Shown piece by piece: positions 44,195-52,524 of a stretch of 64,000 bases of DNA (the stretch's first letter is position 1; each line of letters opens with the position of its first letter). The notes below the pieces were generated by a model. It did not search any database. It was given only the letters and a program-made list of their open reading frames with translations, and had not been told where the DNA came from. The DNA comes from Paenibacillus sp. FSL H7-0357 (GTDB taxonomy: Bacteria > Bacillota > Bacilli > Paenibacillales > Paenibacillaceae), in assembly GCF_000758525.1 (NCBI RefSeq), contig NZ_CP009241.1:6324001-6388000 (forward strand). Reading direction: 5' to 3'. The translations under genes and the position numbers were made by a program.

Positions 44195-45097
44195 TTACTG
44201 TGAAACTGAACGCTCCTCACGGGCTTTTGCAGCGGACTTGACCTGCTCATGCGCACGATAAGAGCTGCGGACGAGCGGACCCGCTTCCACATGACTGAAG
44301 CCCCGTTTCAGTCCTTCTTCCTTCAGCAAAGCAAATTGCTCCGGCGGATAATATTTCTCCACATTTAAATGCTTAGGGGAAGGCTGCAGGTATTGCCCTA
44401 ATGTCAATATATCACAATCTGCCGCCCGCAGATCATCCATCGCCTGAAGTATTTCGTCCCATTCCTCTCCAACGCCTAGCATGATGCTGGATTTGGTAGG
44501 AATATCTGGTTTGATCTCCTTCGCCCGGCGCAGCAGCTCCAGAGAGCGGCGGTACTTGGCTCTGGCCCGCACACGGTCCGACATCCGCTCTACCGTCTCT
44601 ATATTATGGTTTAGGATGTCCGGGCGGCTGTTCATTACAATTTCCAGGCTGTCCCGGTCTCCGAGAAAATCCGGGATCAGTACTTCCACACTGCATAGCG
44701 GAAGACGTCTTCGAATAGCAGCAACAGTCTCGGCAAAAATCGCCGCACCGCCATCCTTCAAGTCATCGCGGGCCACGCTTGTCACCACACAATGGTTAAG
44801 CTTCATGCCTTCTGCAGCTTCAGCAACACGCTCCGGCTCCAGCAGGTCCAGCTCCGTGGGCAGACCTGTATTCACGGCGCAGAAACGGCAGGCCCGTGTA
44901 CAAATGTCTCCCAGGATCATAAATGTAGCCGTACGGTTCGCCCAGCATTCATAAATATTGGGACAACGTGCTTCCTCACATACGGTATGTAAAGTTTTGG
45001 ATCGCATCATGCCTTTAATATCCTGATAATTATCACCGGTTGTTAACTTGATTTTAATCCAGTCCGGCTTGGGTTGTTTGGCTGTTCTATTAGTCAA
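44195..45097 (-). CDS. lipA: Lipoyl synthase
   Basis: 300 aa from the TTG at 45097; B. subtilis LipA is 298. [12 protein letters not shown] (auxiliary cluster), CTRACRFC (radical-SAM cluster) and RSSYRAHE near the end (the serine ligand region) are intact. It inserts two sulfurs in octanoyl groups of the lipoyl domains. An ATG at 45155-45157 would give a longer protein but overlaps the -10 region, so it is upstream of transcription. Order yutD-lipA-lytH matches B. subtilis. Confidence 0.93.
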   Translation of the reverse strand: MTNRTAKQPKPDWIKIKLTTGDNYQDIKGMMRSKTLHTVCEEARCPNIYECWANRTATFMILGDICTRACRFCAVNTGLPTELDLLEPERVAEAAEGMKLNHCVVTSVARDDLKDGGAAIFAETVAAIRRRLPLCSVEVLIPDFLGDRDSLEIVMNSRPDILNHNIETVERMSDRVRARAKYRRSLELLRRAKEIKPDIPTKSSIMLGVGEEWDEILQAMDDLRAADCDILTLGQYLQPSPKHLNVEKYYPPEQFALLKEEGLKRGFSHVEAGPLVRSSYRAHEQVKSAAKAREERSVSQ

Positions 45098-45157
45098 AGT
45101 GGTGAACCCCGCTTTCGCCTGAATATAAGTTCCATGGTTAAAAAGTTGCTGCCTCAT

Positions 45158-45163
45158 ATTATA
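45158..45163 (-). promoter_or_regulatory. Extended -10 promoter of lipA
   Basis: Minus-strand TGATATAAT, with TGN before the perfect TATAAT and no good -35. Start of transcription should be near 45151. The gap 45098-45399 holds this promoter and that of lytH. Confidence 0.6.
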
Positions 45164-45399
45164 TCATGTGCCATTAGCAATTGCCTGTTTTTGTGAAATT
45201 CAACTTGCAAACTTGATTGCCCTGTACTTCAGATAGACATCAGCTCTTTCTGCAGGGTATTTGTTCATACTTGGTAGCTTTAGACAAGTACGGATAAAAA
45301 CATCCCTTTTGCTTCAAATTAAAAGAAAAAGAAGTGCATCTGTCAATACCTGCCCGATGTATTGTACAATTCCACGGCGGAACTTAGGAGGTTATTATC

Positions 45400-46488
45400 A
45401 TGCTGGCCCCATTCAGAAATTATAAAAAAGTGATCACCGTATCCTGCTTGTCGGCTGCCCTATTGCTGTCGGGCGGCGGGGAAGCGGCTGTTGCAGCCAC
45501 CCGGGGGCATAACCTCCCGGCCGTCAAATCCAGCGGCGTTCCTGCCGGCAGCAAGGTGAATGATGAGGCTGCACGCAAGGAGCTTTATGAGCAAATGAGT
45601 GCTGCTACCGGCATTCCCTGGTTCAGATTCGCTGCCATTGACCAGTATGAGCGGACGATCGCTAAGAAAAAGGGAGGCACGGAAGTATCCGCTTCTTCCC
45701 GTCTTACCAGCATCGCCATTCCTGCACCGGTATGGTCCGGTCCGCTGAATCCGGATCAGGCCGATAAATCGCCTGATTCCATCAGCTTCTTCGGCGGTTT
45801 CGGGCAGGACGGGTCCGGGGACGATCTTGCCGATCCCGCAAATGATGCCGATGTGCTCTACAGCATGGCACGCCACCTTCTGAATTATGGAAACTCTGCG
45901 AATGACTTCAACATTGCAATTTGGGAGTATTATCATAATGGCCGCGCGGCCCAGCGGGTGGCGCAGTTCTCTAAGCTGTATGAGCATTTCGGACGGCTCG
46001 ACCTGTCAGGCAGCGCTTTTCCGCTGCCTGTCGGAACGATGTATGCTTACCGCAGTACCTGGGGCACCGGCAGAAGCTGGGGAGGTGCGCGCATTCACGA
46101 GGGAACGGATCTGTTCACCCCGCACGGAATGACTGTGCGCAGCACCTGCTTTGGAGTAGTGGAGACCAAGGGGTGGAACCGCTTTGGCGGCTGGAGAATA
46201 GGCATTCGCGATATCGAGAACCGATATCATTATTACGCCCATTTGGCCGGGTATGAGAAATCCATCTCCCGCGGAGATATCGTCACACCCGGGCAGACTC
46301 TTGGCTGGGTCGGCAGCTCGGGGTATGGCAAACCCGGAACTCAGGGCAAATTCCCTCCCCATCTGCATTACGGCATCTACCGCGACCGGGGAATTACAGA
46401 GTGGGCCTTCGATCCTTATCCTTTGCTCAAGCAATGGGAGAATCAGGAGTACCGGACACTTAGGAAAAATAAGAAAAACAAATCATGA
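45400..46488 (+). CDS. lytH: M23-family peptidoglycan endopeptidase, LytH-like
   Basis: 362 aa. A hydrophobic N-terminus (about residues 10-32) serves as signal peptide or anchor. The LytM domain in the C-terminal half has RIHEGTDLF (His and Asp zinc ligands) and HLHYG (HxH). Synteny yutD-lipA-lytH as in B. subtilis, where LytH (326 aa) makes cortex muramic acid with single L-Ala side chains during sporulation, supports the name; sporulation control is inferred. AGGAGG is near the ATG. Confidence 0.85.
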   Translation: MLAPFRNYKKVITVSCLSAALLLSGGGEAAVAATRGHNLPAVKSSGVPAGSKVNDEAARKELYEQMSAATGIPWFRFAAIDQYERTIAKKKGGTEVSASSRLTSIAIPAPVWSGPLNPDQADKSPDSISFFGGFGQDGSGDDLADPANDADVLYSMARHLLNYGNSANDFNIAIWEYYHNGRAAQRVAQFSKLYEHFGRLDLSGSAFPLPVGTMYAYRSTWGTGRSWGGARIHEGTDLFTPHGMTVRSTCFGVVETKGWNRFGGWRIGIRDIENRYHYYAHLAGYEKSISRGDIVTPGQTLGWVGSSGYGKPGTQGKFPPHLHYGIYRDRGITEWAFDPYPLLKQWENQEYRTLRKNKKNKS

Positions 46489-46527
46489 ACCTGAGCCCGG
46501 CCGTATGATTTCATCCGCACCGTTCGG

Positions 46528-48228
46528 CTAGTTCAACATCAGGCAGCCGAACGGTTCAATCTCCACAAGAATCCGTTTGGCATTCCGGATGGTCCTTCCA
46601 CTCAACAAGTCAGTCAGTTCATTTGGGTCAGGGCGGAAACTGCTCAGCTCAAGCTGATAATGATTTGGGGAGTTGTTGAGAATCAGCCCTATTGGGTCCT
46701 GATCACCCCGCCGCACAAAGCCGAGGACATTACGCGCCTCATCAGTGAACCAGGGGCGGAATGCGCCTTTTTGCAGGACGTTATGTGCTTTCCGCAGGGC
46801 AATCAGCTCCTTATACCAATTGCGCAGTTCCTCATTCTGCTCCTGCCTGTGCCAAAGCATCGGTTTTCTGCAGTGCGGATCGGTGGCCCCTTCCATTCCG
46901 ACTTCATCTCCGTAATAAATCATTGGCAGGCCAATATAGGTCATCTGAAAAAATATAGCCAGCCTCATCCGCTGAAGGGCTGTACCCGCCCGGTTCCAGC
47001 CGCGGCCGCCTTCCTTGCAGGCTGTCAGAAACCGCTGGGTATCATGGCTGCCAAGCAGCTGGAACATTGCCGAGTTAGCCTGATCATTGCAGAGTGCTTC
47101 GATATGGAGCAGCTGCTCCATGAACCGCTGCGGGCCCGTGGATTGTTCCGCAAAAAATTCCAGCACCGCATCGCGCAGCACATAATTCATCCCGCCATCA
47201 AACTGGTCACCCCTTAACCACGGGCCTGAAGCATGCATGATTTCCCCAATCAGCAACAGTTCAGGAAATTCATCCTTCAGTTCGCGGCGGAACCGCGACC
47301 AGAACAGCGGATGGACCTCATTGGCCACATCCAGACGCCAGCCGTCAATTCCCGCTTCACGTATCCAATGCTTAGCCACACCGAGCATATAATCAGCAAC
47401 CTCAGGATGATTCATATTCAGCTTGGGCATTTGGGCTTCGGCCTTTGCGAAGGTCTCATAGGTTGGAACCGGAGACTGCTCAACCGGATAGGAATGGATA
47501 AAGAACCAATCCTTATACCGCGAATTCTCCCCATGTTCAAGCACATCTCTGAAAGCAAAAAAAGTATCGCCGGAATGGTTGAACACAGCATCCAGCAGCA
47601 CCTTGATCCCGTGGCGGTGTGCCTCAGCGACGAGCTCCTTAAGCTCCTCTGCTGTACCAAAATCAGGATCAATCTTGTAATAGTCCGATGTATCATATTT
47701 ATGCTCTGAAGGAGATTCAAAGATAGGTGTCATGTAGATGGCGGTTACGCCGAGTTCCTGCAGATAGGGTATTTTTTCTGTAATTCCCTGCAGTGTTCCA
47801 CGGTTATAGCTGCTGGGATATATCTGATAGACAATGGCTCCGCTCGTCCATGAAGGCAGCTCCAGCGCCTGGTCGGCATGCAGATAAGCGTATTGAAAAG
47901 ACCCGGCACGTTCGCGGTTTTGGGACTCTCCCCGCTCCCCGTACCATGTATAATCACCCGCAGGATTTTTTACATAGAACAAATATCTGCATTTGCCGGT
48001 TTCCGTCCGGATTACCGCCTCATGAATCTCATAGGCGCCGGCTGAACCGATTTTCTCCATAGACTGCGGCTGTTCACTGCCCGGGGAATCATAGCGGTCG
48101 GAGTGAACCACAGTACAGCTTAAATGCTGTCCGGCAGGCACAAACAGCCGCAATTTCAGGGCTCCCGGTCCAGCGGGAAAGGCAAAAGGATCTTCTGACG
48201 TATGGTACAAAAACCAGTGGTTTGACAT
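46528..48228 (-). CDS. GH13 alpha-glycosidase (neopullulanase/cyclomaltodextrinase-like)
   Basis: 566 aa. N-terminal beta domain (about residues 1-120, CBM34-like), then a (beta/alpha)8 barrel with the family regions DAVFNHSG, GWRLDVANE (nucleophile Asp), LIGEI (acid Glu) and GSHDTQR (third Asp), all intact. Without a signal peptide it would act in the cytoplasm on short maltodextrins. AAAGGAG is close to the ATG. A LacI-type palindrome overlaps its promoter region. Confidence 0.92.
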   Translation of the reverse strand: MSNHWFLYHTSEDPFAFPAGPGALKLRLFVPAGQHLSCTVVHSDRYDSPGSEQPQSMEKIGSAGAYEIHEAVIRTETGKCRYLFYVKNPAGDYTWYGERGESQNRERAGSFQYAYLHADQALELPSWTSGAIVYQIYPSSYNRGTLQGITEKIPYLQELGVTAIYMTPIFESPSEHKYDTSDYYKIDPDFGTAEELKELVAEAHRHGIKVLLDAVFNHSGDTFFAFRDVLEHGENSRYKDWFFIHSYPVEQSPVPTYETFAKAEAQMPKLNMNHPEVADYMLGVAKHWIREAGIDGWRLDVANEVHPLFWSRFRRELKDEFPELLLIGEIMHASGPWLRGDQFDGGMNYVLRDAVLEFFAEQSTGPQRFMEQLLHIEALCNDQANSAMFQLLGSHDTQRFLTACKEGGRGWNRAGTALQRMRLAIFFQMTYIGLPMIYYGDEVGMEGATDPHCRKPMLWHRQEQNEELRNWYKELIALRKAHNVLQKGAFRPWFTDEARNVLGFVRRGDQDPIGLILNNSPNHYQLELSSFRPDPNELTDLLSGRTIRNAKRILVEIEPFGCLMLN

Positions 48229-48289
48229 ATTTTTTAATCTCCTTTTTATTATCAGTCCCGGAATTTCCCGGACAAACTCAACCCGTTAG

Positions 48290-48303
48290 GGAAACCGGTT
48301 TCC
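48290..48303. promoter_or_regulatory. Candidate LacI/GalR-family operator for the GH13 gene
   Basis: GGAAACCGGTTTCC is a perfect 14-base palindrome with a central CG, as in LacI-family operators, placed about eight bases after the -10, at the likely transcription start. No LacI-type gene is present in the window. Confidence 0.6.
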
Positions 48304-48310
48304 TTCATAA

Positions 48311-48339
48311 AAATTACCATGTGCTGTATACGTTGTCAA
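48311..48339 (-). promoter_or_regulatory. Sigma-A promoter of the GH13 gene
   Basis: Minus-strand TTGACA (48334-48339), 17 bases, TAATTT (48311-48316). Confidence 0.75.
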
Positions 48340-48363
48340 TGCAAATCAACTCTATAAATAAGA

Positions 48364-48400
48364 AAGAGCCTGCTTCACACTCATCGGTGAAAGAGGCTCT
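48364..48400 (-). terminator. Terminator of alpha/beta hydrolase gene
   Basis: Minus-strand AGAGCCTCTTTCACC pairs with the complementary arm GGTGAAGCAGGCTCT-like sequence and TTTCTTATTT follows. Confidence 0.7.
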
Positions 48401-48436
48401 GCAAGCGGCGCTTGATATATTATTTTCACATACTAT

Positions 48437-49105
48437 TCAGGAAGCCCCTGAGCGCTCGATAAACTGCAGTACTTCGTTCATGATCCGCTCACTGTCATCG
48501 CAATGGCAAACCATATGACCGCTGTTCTCCACCATCAGCACCTGTTTGCAGCCGGAAGGAATGGTCTGCTGCAGGTAACCGGCGCTTTTGGTCTTCACCA
48601 GGTGATCTCTTCTGCCCTGCACGATCAAGGTCGGAATCTCGATGCGCGGATAGACCTCAAAGCTTTCGCGGACCAGCCGCTGAAATTCCCGGGTGGCCTT
48701 CGCCGGCGTCGAGCCGAATTTGCTGAAATAATTCCTGAGCATGGCTGGGCTGCCCAACGTTCTGAGAATCTCAAGCACGTTCAGCGGAAACACAGGCGCC
48801 GACAGCAGCGTAAGCGACTTAATCCGGGCTTGGTATTGTACCGAAAGATGGGAAGCGATCAACGCTCCGGTAGAAAAACCAATAAGATGAACGCTCTCCG
48901 TCTGGTTCAGCAAACTCTTTAATTCATCTTCGGCACTTTGCCGCCAATCATGCCTGTCCGAGTGAAGCAGATCTTTTCTGCTGCCGCCGTGCCCTTTAAG
49001 CGTGAAGGTCCTGGAATGGTAATTATGCTGCTCCATAAACCGTGACAACGGAGAGATTTCGTGTTCTCCCCCGGTGAAGCCATGAATAAACAAACAGCTA
49101 TCCAT
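48437..49105 (-). CDS. Alpha/beta hydrolase (Est30/monoacylglycerol-lipase type carboxylesterase)
   Basis: 222 aa from the ATG at 49103-49105. LFIHGFTGG is the oxyanion loop, GFSTGALIA the nucleophile elbow, RRDHLV the Asp and ENSGHMV the His. Start choice: AAGAGGA lies six bases upstream, whereas the longer frame to 49318 would be translated from R1 copy 2. Small carboxylesterases of this type hydrolyse short esters. The substrate is unknown. R1 copy 2 begins 35 bases upstream. Confidence 0.85.
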   Translation of the reverse strand: MDSCLFIHGFTGGEHEISPLSRFMEQHNYHSRTFTLKGHGGSRKDLLHSDRHDWRQSAEDELKSLLNQTESVHLIGFSTGALIASHLSVQYQARIKSLTLLSAPVFPLNVLEILRTLGSPAMLRNYFSKFGSTPAKATREFQRLVRESFEVYPRIEIPTLIVQGRRDHLVKTKSAGYLQQTIPSGCKQVLMVENSGHMVCHCDDSERIMNEVLQFIERSGAS

Positions 49106-49139
49106 AACCATTCCTCTTTTCGTATAGATTTTTTTAAAG

Positions 49140-49356
49140 CTATATAGATTGAACTTATAATTCTTATATTTTGGGATTGGCCGTGACTCCAGAGAATGTT
49201 TGGACTTCCGGCCGCTGTTAGGTTTCGATTTCCTGAATTTAACCGCGAATCGCGGTAGAAATCCAAACCTAAAGGCGGACGCTGTCGCTCCTACAGTTCC
49301 AAGATTCCCCTCCACCACTTTTCCCTACATGTAATTCTCAAGTTCAATCTATATAG
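49140..49356. repeat. R1 structured repeat, copy 2 (217 bp)
   Basis: Outer arms TATATAGATTGAACTT and AAGTTCAATCTATATA, then GGACTTCCGGCCGCTG, a stem TTAGGTTTCGATTTC with its complement, inner ACCGCGA-TCGCGGT, and AAAGGCGGACGCT. The outer arm differs from copy 1 at two neighbouring positions on both sides, so pairing is kept. It lies 35 bases upstream of the hydrolase start and next to the IS element. Confidence 0.85.
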
Positions 49357-49533
49357 GTTTATATGTATCTACCTTATTTTAACCATTTTAACCATTTTAA
49401 CTTATAATTATCAAAATTCCCCCACTTCTAAAGTGGTGGGAGGAATGTCAACGGTCTTCTTTCATTGACTAATCCAACCTAAATGGCCAGAATAGAAGTA
49501 TTCAGTCGTATCATATAAAAGGTTGTGTTATCA

Positions 49534-49866
49534 ATGGAGTTAGATTCAATAACCATTCAGTGTTTTCACTTCATTATCATCTTATTCTAGTCTATTCAGC
49601 CCAATTACAATATCAGGCTGCAAGAATGGAATCATGGCAAGGATCATGTTCACGTTCTTATGAAGGCTCATCCCAATAGCGAAATTCCCAAATTCCTCAA
49701 CGCTTATAAAAGTGCTTCCTCTCGACTGATCAAGAAAGAATACCCTATTATTCGTAAACAACTGTGGAAGGAATATTTCTGGTCGAGAAGCTATTGCCTT
49801 ATAACGACTGGTGGAGCGCCTATGGATGTCATCCGAAAGTATATTGAAACTCAAGGTGAGAAATGA
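49534..49866 (+). pseudogene. tnpA: IS200-type HUH transposase TnpA, frameshifted with internal deletion
   Basis: The start MELDS is followed by a one-base shift to NNHSVFSLHYHLIL, then the reading jumps directly to QPNYNIRLQEWNHGKDHVHVL. In intact relatives about 25 residues lie between, so an internal deletion of roughly 75-80 bases occurred. The HUH motif (HVH) and IRKYIETQ with the catalytic Tyr survive in the C-terminal part. No full-length product is possible. Confidence 0.85.
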
Positions 49867-49875
49867 GGTGAACCG

Positions 49876-50949
49876 GTGTTAATTGCTTATAAATATCGAA
49901 TCTATCCCAATCATGAACAACAACAGTATTTGGCTAGGGTGTTTGGTTGTGTTCGCTTCGTCTACAACAAAATGCTTGCGGATAAAATCGAATATTATAA
50001 ACAAACAGAAAAGATGCTTGTGAACACTCCTGCTCAATATAAGAAAGAATTCGTATGGCTAAAAGAAGTGGATAGCCTGGCACTAGCGAACGCTGGGCTG
50101 CACTTGGATAAAGCCTATAAAAATTTCTTTCGGGAAAAGAACATGGGATTTCCTAAGTTCAAAAGTAAAAAAACGAATAGGCATAGCTTCACAACGAACA
50201 ATCAGAATGGAACGATCTCTATCCGTGATGGACATATCAAGATTCCTAAGCTAAAGACTAAGATAAAAATCAAGTTGCACCGTCCATTCACTGGACTCAT
50301 CAAATCCTGCACCATCTCCAAGACTCCATCGGGTACATACTTTGCTTCCGTTTTGGTTGAAACAGAACTAACGGCTTTGCCGAAAGCTGAAAAGAAGATT
50401 GGCGTGGATCTAGGACTGAAAGAATTTGCGATTACTTCGGGTGGTGAGGTGTACGCCAATCCTAGACATCTTCGTAAATCTGAAAAACGATTAGCCAAGG
50501 TGCAAAAAGAGTTGTCGAGAAAGAAGAAAGGGAGCAAAAACCGATATAAAGCAAGGCTCCAGGTTGCCAAACTTCATGAAAAAATATCGAATCAGCGTAA
50601 AGATTTCTTGCACAAAACGTCAACCCAAATGATACGCGATAACCAAGTAATCGTTATGGAAGACTTGCGTGTAAAGAACTTGCTGCAGAATCACAAATTA
50701 GCTAAAGCCATATCAGAAGTATCTTGGAGCATGTTTCGTTCGATGCTCGAATATAAGGCTAACTGGTACGGCAGACAATTGATTATTGCACCAAAAAACT
50801 TTGCAAGTAGCCAATTATGTTCCTGCTGTGGCTACAAAAACGCAGAAGTGAAAAACCTTGCTGTACGTGAATGGACTTGTCCAGAATGTAGTGCACAACA
50901 CGACAGAGATGTAAACGCAGCTAAAAACCTACTGAAATTAGCAATATAA
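49876..50949 (+). CDS. tnpB: TnpB RNA-guided endonuclease, intact
   Basis: 357 aa, usual length. The RuvC active site is complete: Asp178 in GVDLG, Glu262 in VMEDL, and the last Asp (about 345) in [10 protein letters not shown] zinc finger CSCC (315-318) with CPEC (335-338) sits in the RuvC insertion. The N-terminal wedge/helical part begins YKYRIYP. TnpB cuts DNA guided by an RNA from the element's right end and maintains the IS. GTG start nine bases after the tnpA remnant. Unlike tnpA it shows no damage. Confidence 0.93.
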   Translation: MLIAYKYRIYPNHEQQQYLARVFGCVRFVYNKMLADKIEYYKQTEKMLVNTPAQYKKEFVWLKEVDSLALANAGLHLDKAYKNFFREKNMGFPKFKSKKTNRHSFTTNNQNGTISIRDGHIKIPKLKTKIKIKLHRPFTGLIKSCTISKTPSGTYFASVLVETELTALPKAEKKIGVDLGLKEFAITSGGEVYANPRHLRKSEKRLAKVQKELSRKKKGSKNRYKARLQVAKLHEKISNQRKDFLHKTSTQMIRDNQVIVMEDLRVKNLLQNHKLAKAISEVSWSMFRSMLEYKANWYGRQLIIAPKNFASSQLCSCCGYKNAEVKNLAVREWTCPECSAQHDRDVNAAKNLLKLAI

Positions 50950-51054
50950 TATTGCAACGATTGGGCTAGGAACTAGCCTATAAGCTTGGGTAAACTTGGA
51001 GCAGTAGCTCTATTGACCAAGAAGCACCCACCTCTTAGGTGGTGTGTAGTTCAC
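50950..51054 (+). ncRNA. Predicted right-end / omega-RNA (reRNA) scaffold of TnpB
   Basis: Known TnpB systems transcribe the 3' end of tnpB and the right end as guide RNA. Here GGGCTAGGAACTAGCC and the right-end hairpin 51025-51044 provide the structured part; the guide would be the host sequence starting close to 51055. Based on family knowledge and position, not on a covariance search. Confidence 0.55.
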
Positions 51055-51117
51055 GAAAAATAAACCTCAACGTCCAATCGTTAAGGTTCACTTCATCATT
51101 ATGTCATTAAATGCCGG

Positions 51118-51699
51118 TTACCGCTCCCACCACATCAAGCCCAGTGCCGAGGTAATGGTAAGCCCCACGGAAGAGCTTGAGGAAGTTACATTGGCGCTGA
51201 TTGCGCTGCCTGGAGGAACTACAATGCTGCCGGTAAATACCTGCGTGAATACGCCTGGGGTTAATTGATAGGTGGATAGGGTCGTCCCCCCGCTGATTGC
51301 CGCTGTAGAGGACTGCACCGTCATGCTGCTGGCTGCGGTGCTGGCCAAATTATTGTTCACCGGAGTCAAGGTTCCCGGCGTGGTTAATGTTCCTCCTCTA
51401 ACTATGGTGAAGGTGCCTGACATGGCAGATAGTAATGATGATCCGCCAATGCTGCCGCTGATGTGTGAAATGAACACAGTCCTGCCGCTGAGTGCCGGAT
51501 TGTTAATCCGGACAGAGATAATAGCAGAGCTCAAGCTGAGTATCACCGTCGCAGAAGCGGAAGCATTCGACGAAAATAATGCCGCATTCTCCGCCGCATT
51601 CATCTCAGGCGGTGCCGAAATGTCCGGTGAGCGGAAGGTGTTTGTCATTTCCACATAAACCGGCTGGTCATTCTCATTAAACACATAACGATTAGGCAC
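51118..51699 (-). CDS. Beta-rich Thr/Ser-rich protein A of the fibre locus (193 aa)
   Basis: Not recognised with certainty. It shares MPN, VFN, QP, Y-E, NT, then NPALSGRT, TPVNNN, SSMT, VPPG and a C-terminal WWE with its paralogue at 51718-52254. The body is alternating hydrophobic and Thr/Ser residues with no Cys and no signal peptide, a beta-sandwich look. GTG start behind GGGGAGGGGAG. The gene runs 18 bases behind its paralogue. Position suggests spore or surface material; no evidence of export signals was seen. Confidence 0.65.
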   Translation of the reverse strand: MPNRYVFNENDQPVYVEMTNTFRSPDISAPPEMNAAENAALFSSNASASATVILSLSSAIISVRINNPALSGRTVFISHISGSIGGSSLLSAMSGTFTIVRGGTLTTPGTLTPVNNNLASTAASSMTVQSSTAAISGGTTLSTYQLTPGVFTQVFTGSIVVPPGSAISANVTSSSSSVGLTITSALGLMWWER

Positions 51700-51717
51700 T
51701 TTTCTCCCCTCCCCGTT

Positions 51718-52254
51718 CTAATATTCCCACCAGCTAATCCCCCCTGTAGCCGCTGAACTCCCTGTAGAAATGGTTAGCGTGATAGTCAGGGAATTACCCG
51801 GAGGCACAATAATTCTTCCGTTAAGTTCTACAATGACCGGACCTGCTGCCAACAATAAAGACGTCAAAGTAGCCGGACTGCCTGAAGGAGCCGCAGTAGC
51901 CGTACGGGCAGTCATTACACTGGCAACCGCACTTCCAAAGTTGAAATTGACCGGTGTAATCGCCGCCCCACCGACTGTCGCATTCCTTAACAGTGTCAAT
52001 GTCACCGGGGATGTCGCCGTGCTGGCTGTGACCCTGGAGATGTATGCTGTACGCCCGCTGCCGGCCGGATTAAATACCTGAAGCACAAGAGGAGCAGCTG
52101 TGGTAACTGTAGAGGCAAAAGGGATGGCAAAGAACAAACCAGACAGGGCTGCGTCTGCCTCAGGAAAGGAGGCGACCCCTGGGGTAACATAGGTGTTGAC
52201 CTGTTCGGTATACAGCGGCTGGCTGCTCGGGTTGAATACCGCATCATTCGGCAT
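51718..52254 (-). CDS. Beta-rich Thr/Ser-rich protein B of the fibre locus (178 aa)
   Basis: Paralogue of the neighbouring gene: MPN-VFN at the start, VFNPAGSGRTAYIS, TPVNFN, VPPGNSLTITLT and the end ISWWEY. I chose the ATG at 52252-52254 because GGGAGG stands at the right distance; a frame nine codons longer is less likely. Low charge, Ala/Thr/Ser/Val-rich. The constant Trp-Trp end could be a packing or attachment motif. Function unknown. Confidence 0.65.
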   Translation of the reverse strand: MPNDAVFNPSSQPLYTEQVNTYVTPGVASFPEADAALSGLFFAIPFASTVTTAAPLVLQVFNPAGSGRTAYISRVTASTATSPVTLTLLRNATVGGAAITPVNFNFGSAVASVMTARTATAAPSGSPATLTSLLLAAGPVIVELNGRIIVPPGNSLTITLTISTGSSAATGGISWWEY

Positions 52255-52448
52255 AACTCTATCCTCCCATCGTTCTAGCATATTCTCATATTATGCGGTT
52301 TTATCCGGCTTGTTTGGGAATCTGCGTATTTTGCTATGCGAACCCAGTCATCCTCTTCAATCCTCCATATATTAATATCACACCATTCGAATGGTTTATT
52401 TTTATCCGTACAGGCTGTGTTCTAGCAATGACGGAAGCAATAATGTTT

Positions 52449-52477
52449 AAGACCCAGACGACGGTTTGGGTCTTTTT
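52449..52477 (+). terminator. Intrinsic terminator between protein B promoter region and repeat protein
   Basis: AAGACCCA pairs with TGGGTCTT around a short loop and TTTTACG follows. On the plus strand it would block read-through from the IS element before the repeat protein. Confidence 0.75.
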
Positions 52478-52524
52478 ACGAGTAAGCTTGCAGCTTCTAT
52501 TCTATAAAGAAAGGATGAATAACT

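Larger units (their letters stand above)
49419..51054 (+). mobile_element. IS200/IS605-type element with decayed tnpA and intact tnpB
   Basis: Left end hairpin CCCCCACTT / AAGTGGTGGG (49419-49443), tnpA remnant, tnpB, and right end hairpin CACCCACCT / AGGTGGTG (51025-51044) followed by TAGTTCAC. No terminal inverted repeats or target duplications, as expected for single-strand transposition. Exact tips are uncertain by several bases. With TnpA broken it should be mobile only if helped by another copy. Confidence 0.8.

Noticed and set aside
46510..46560. Hairpin across the GH13 stop codon as a terminator
   Set aside because: The arms (CCGTTCGGCT and AGCCGAACGG) are good but there is no T tract on either strand; I left it unlisted.
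49106..49318. N-terminal extension of the alpha/beta hydrolase
   Set aside because: The added residues come from R1 copy 2, and the well-spaced ribosome site lies before the internal ATG.
52255..52524. Sigma-K promoter for the repeat protein
   Set aside because: CATATATTA near 52366 fits a -10 but no AC-type -35 is at the right distance and a terminator lies between it and the gene.
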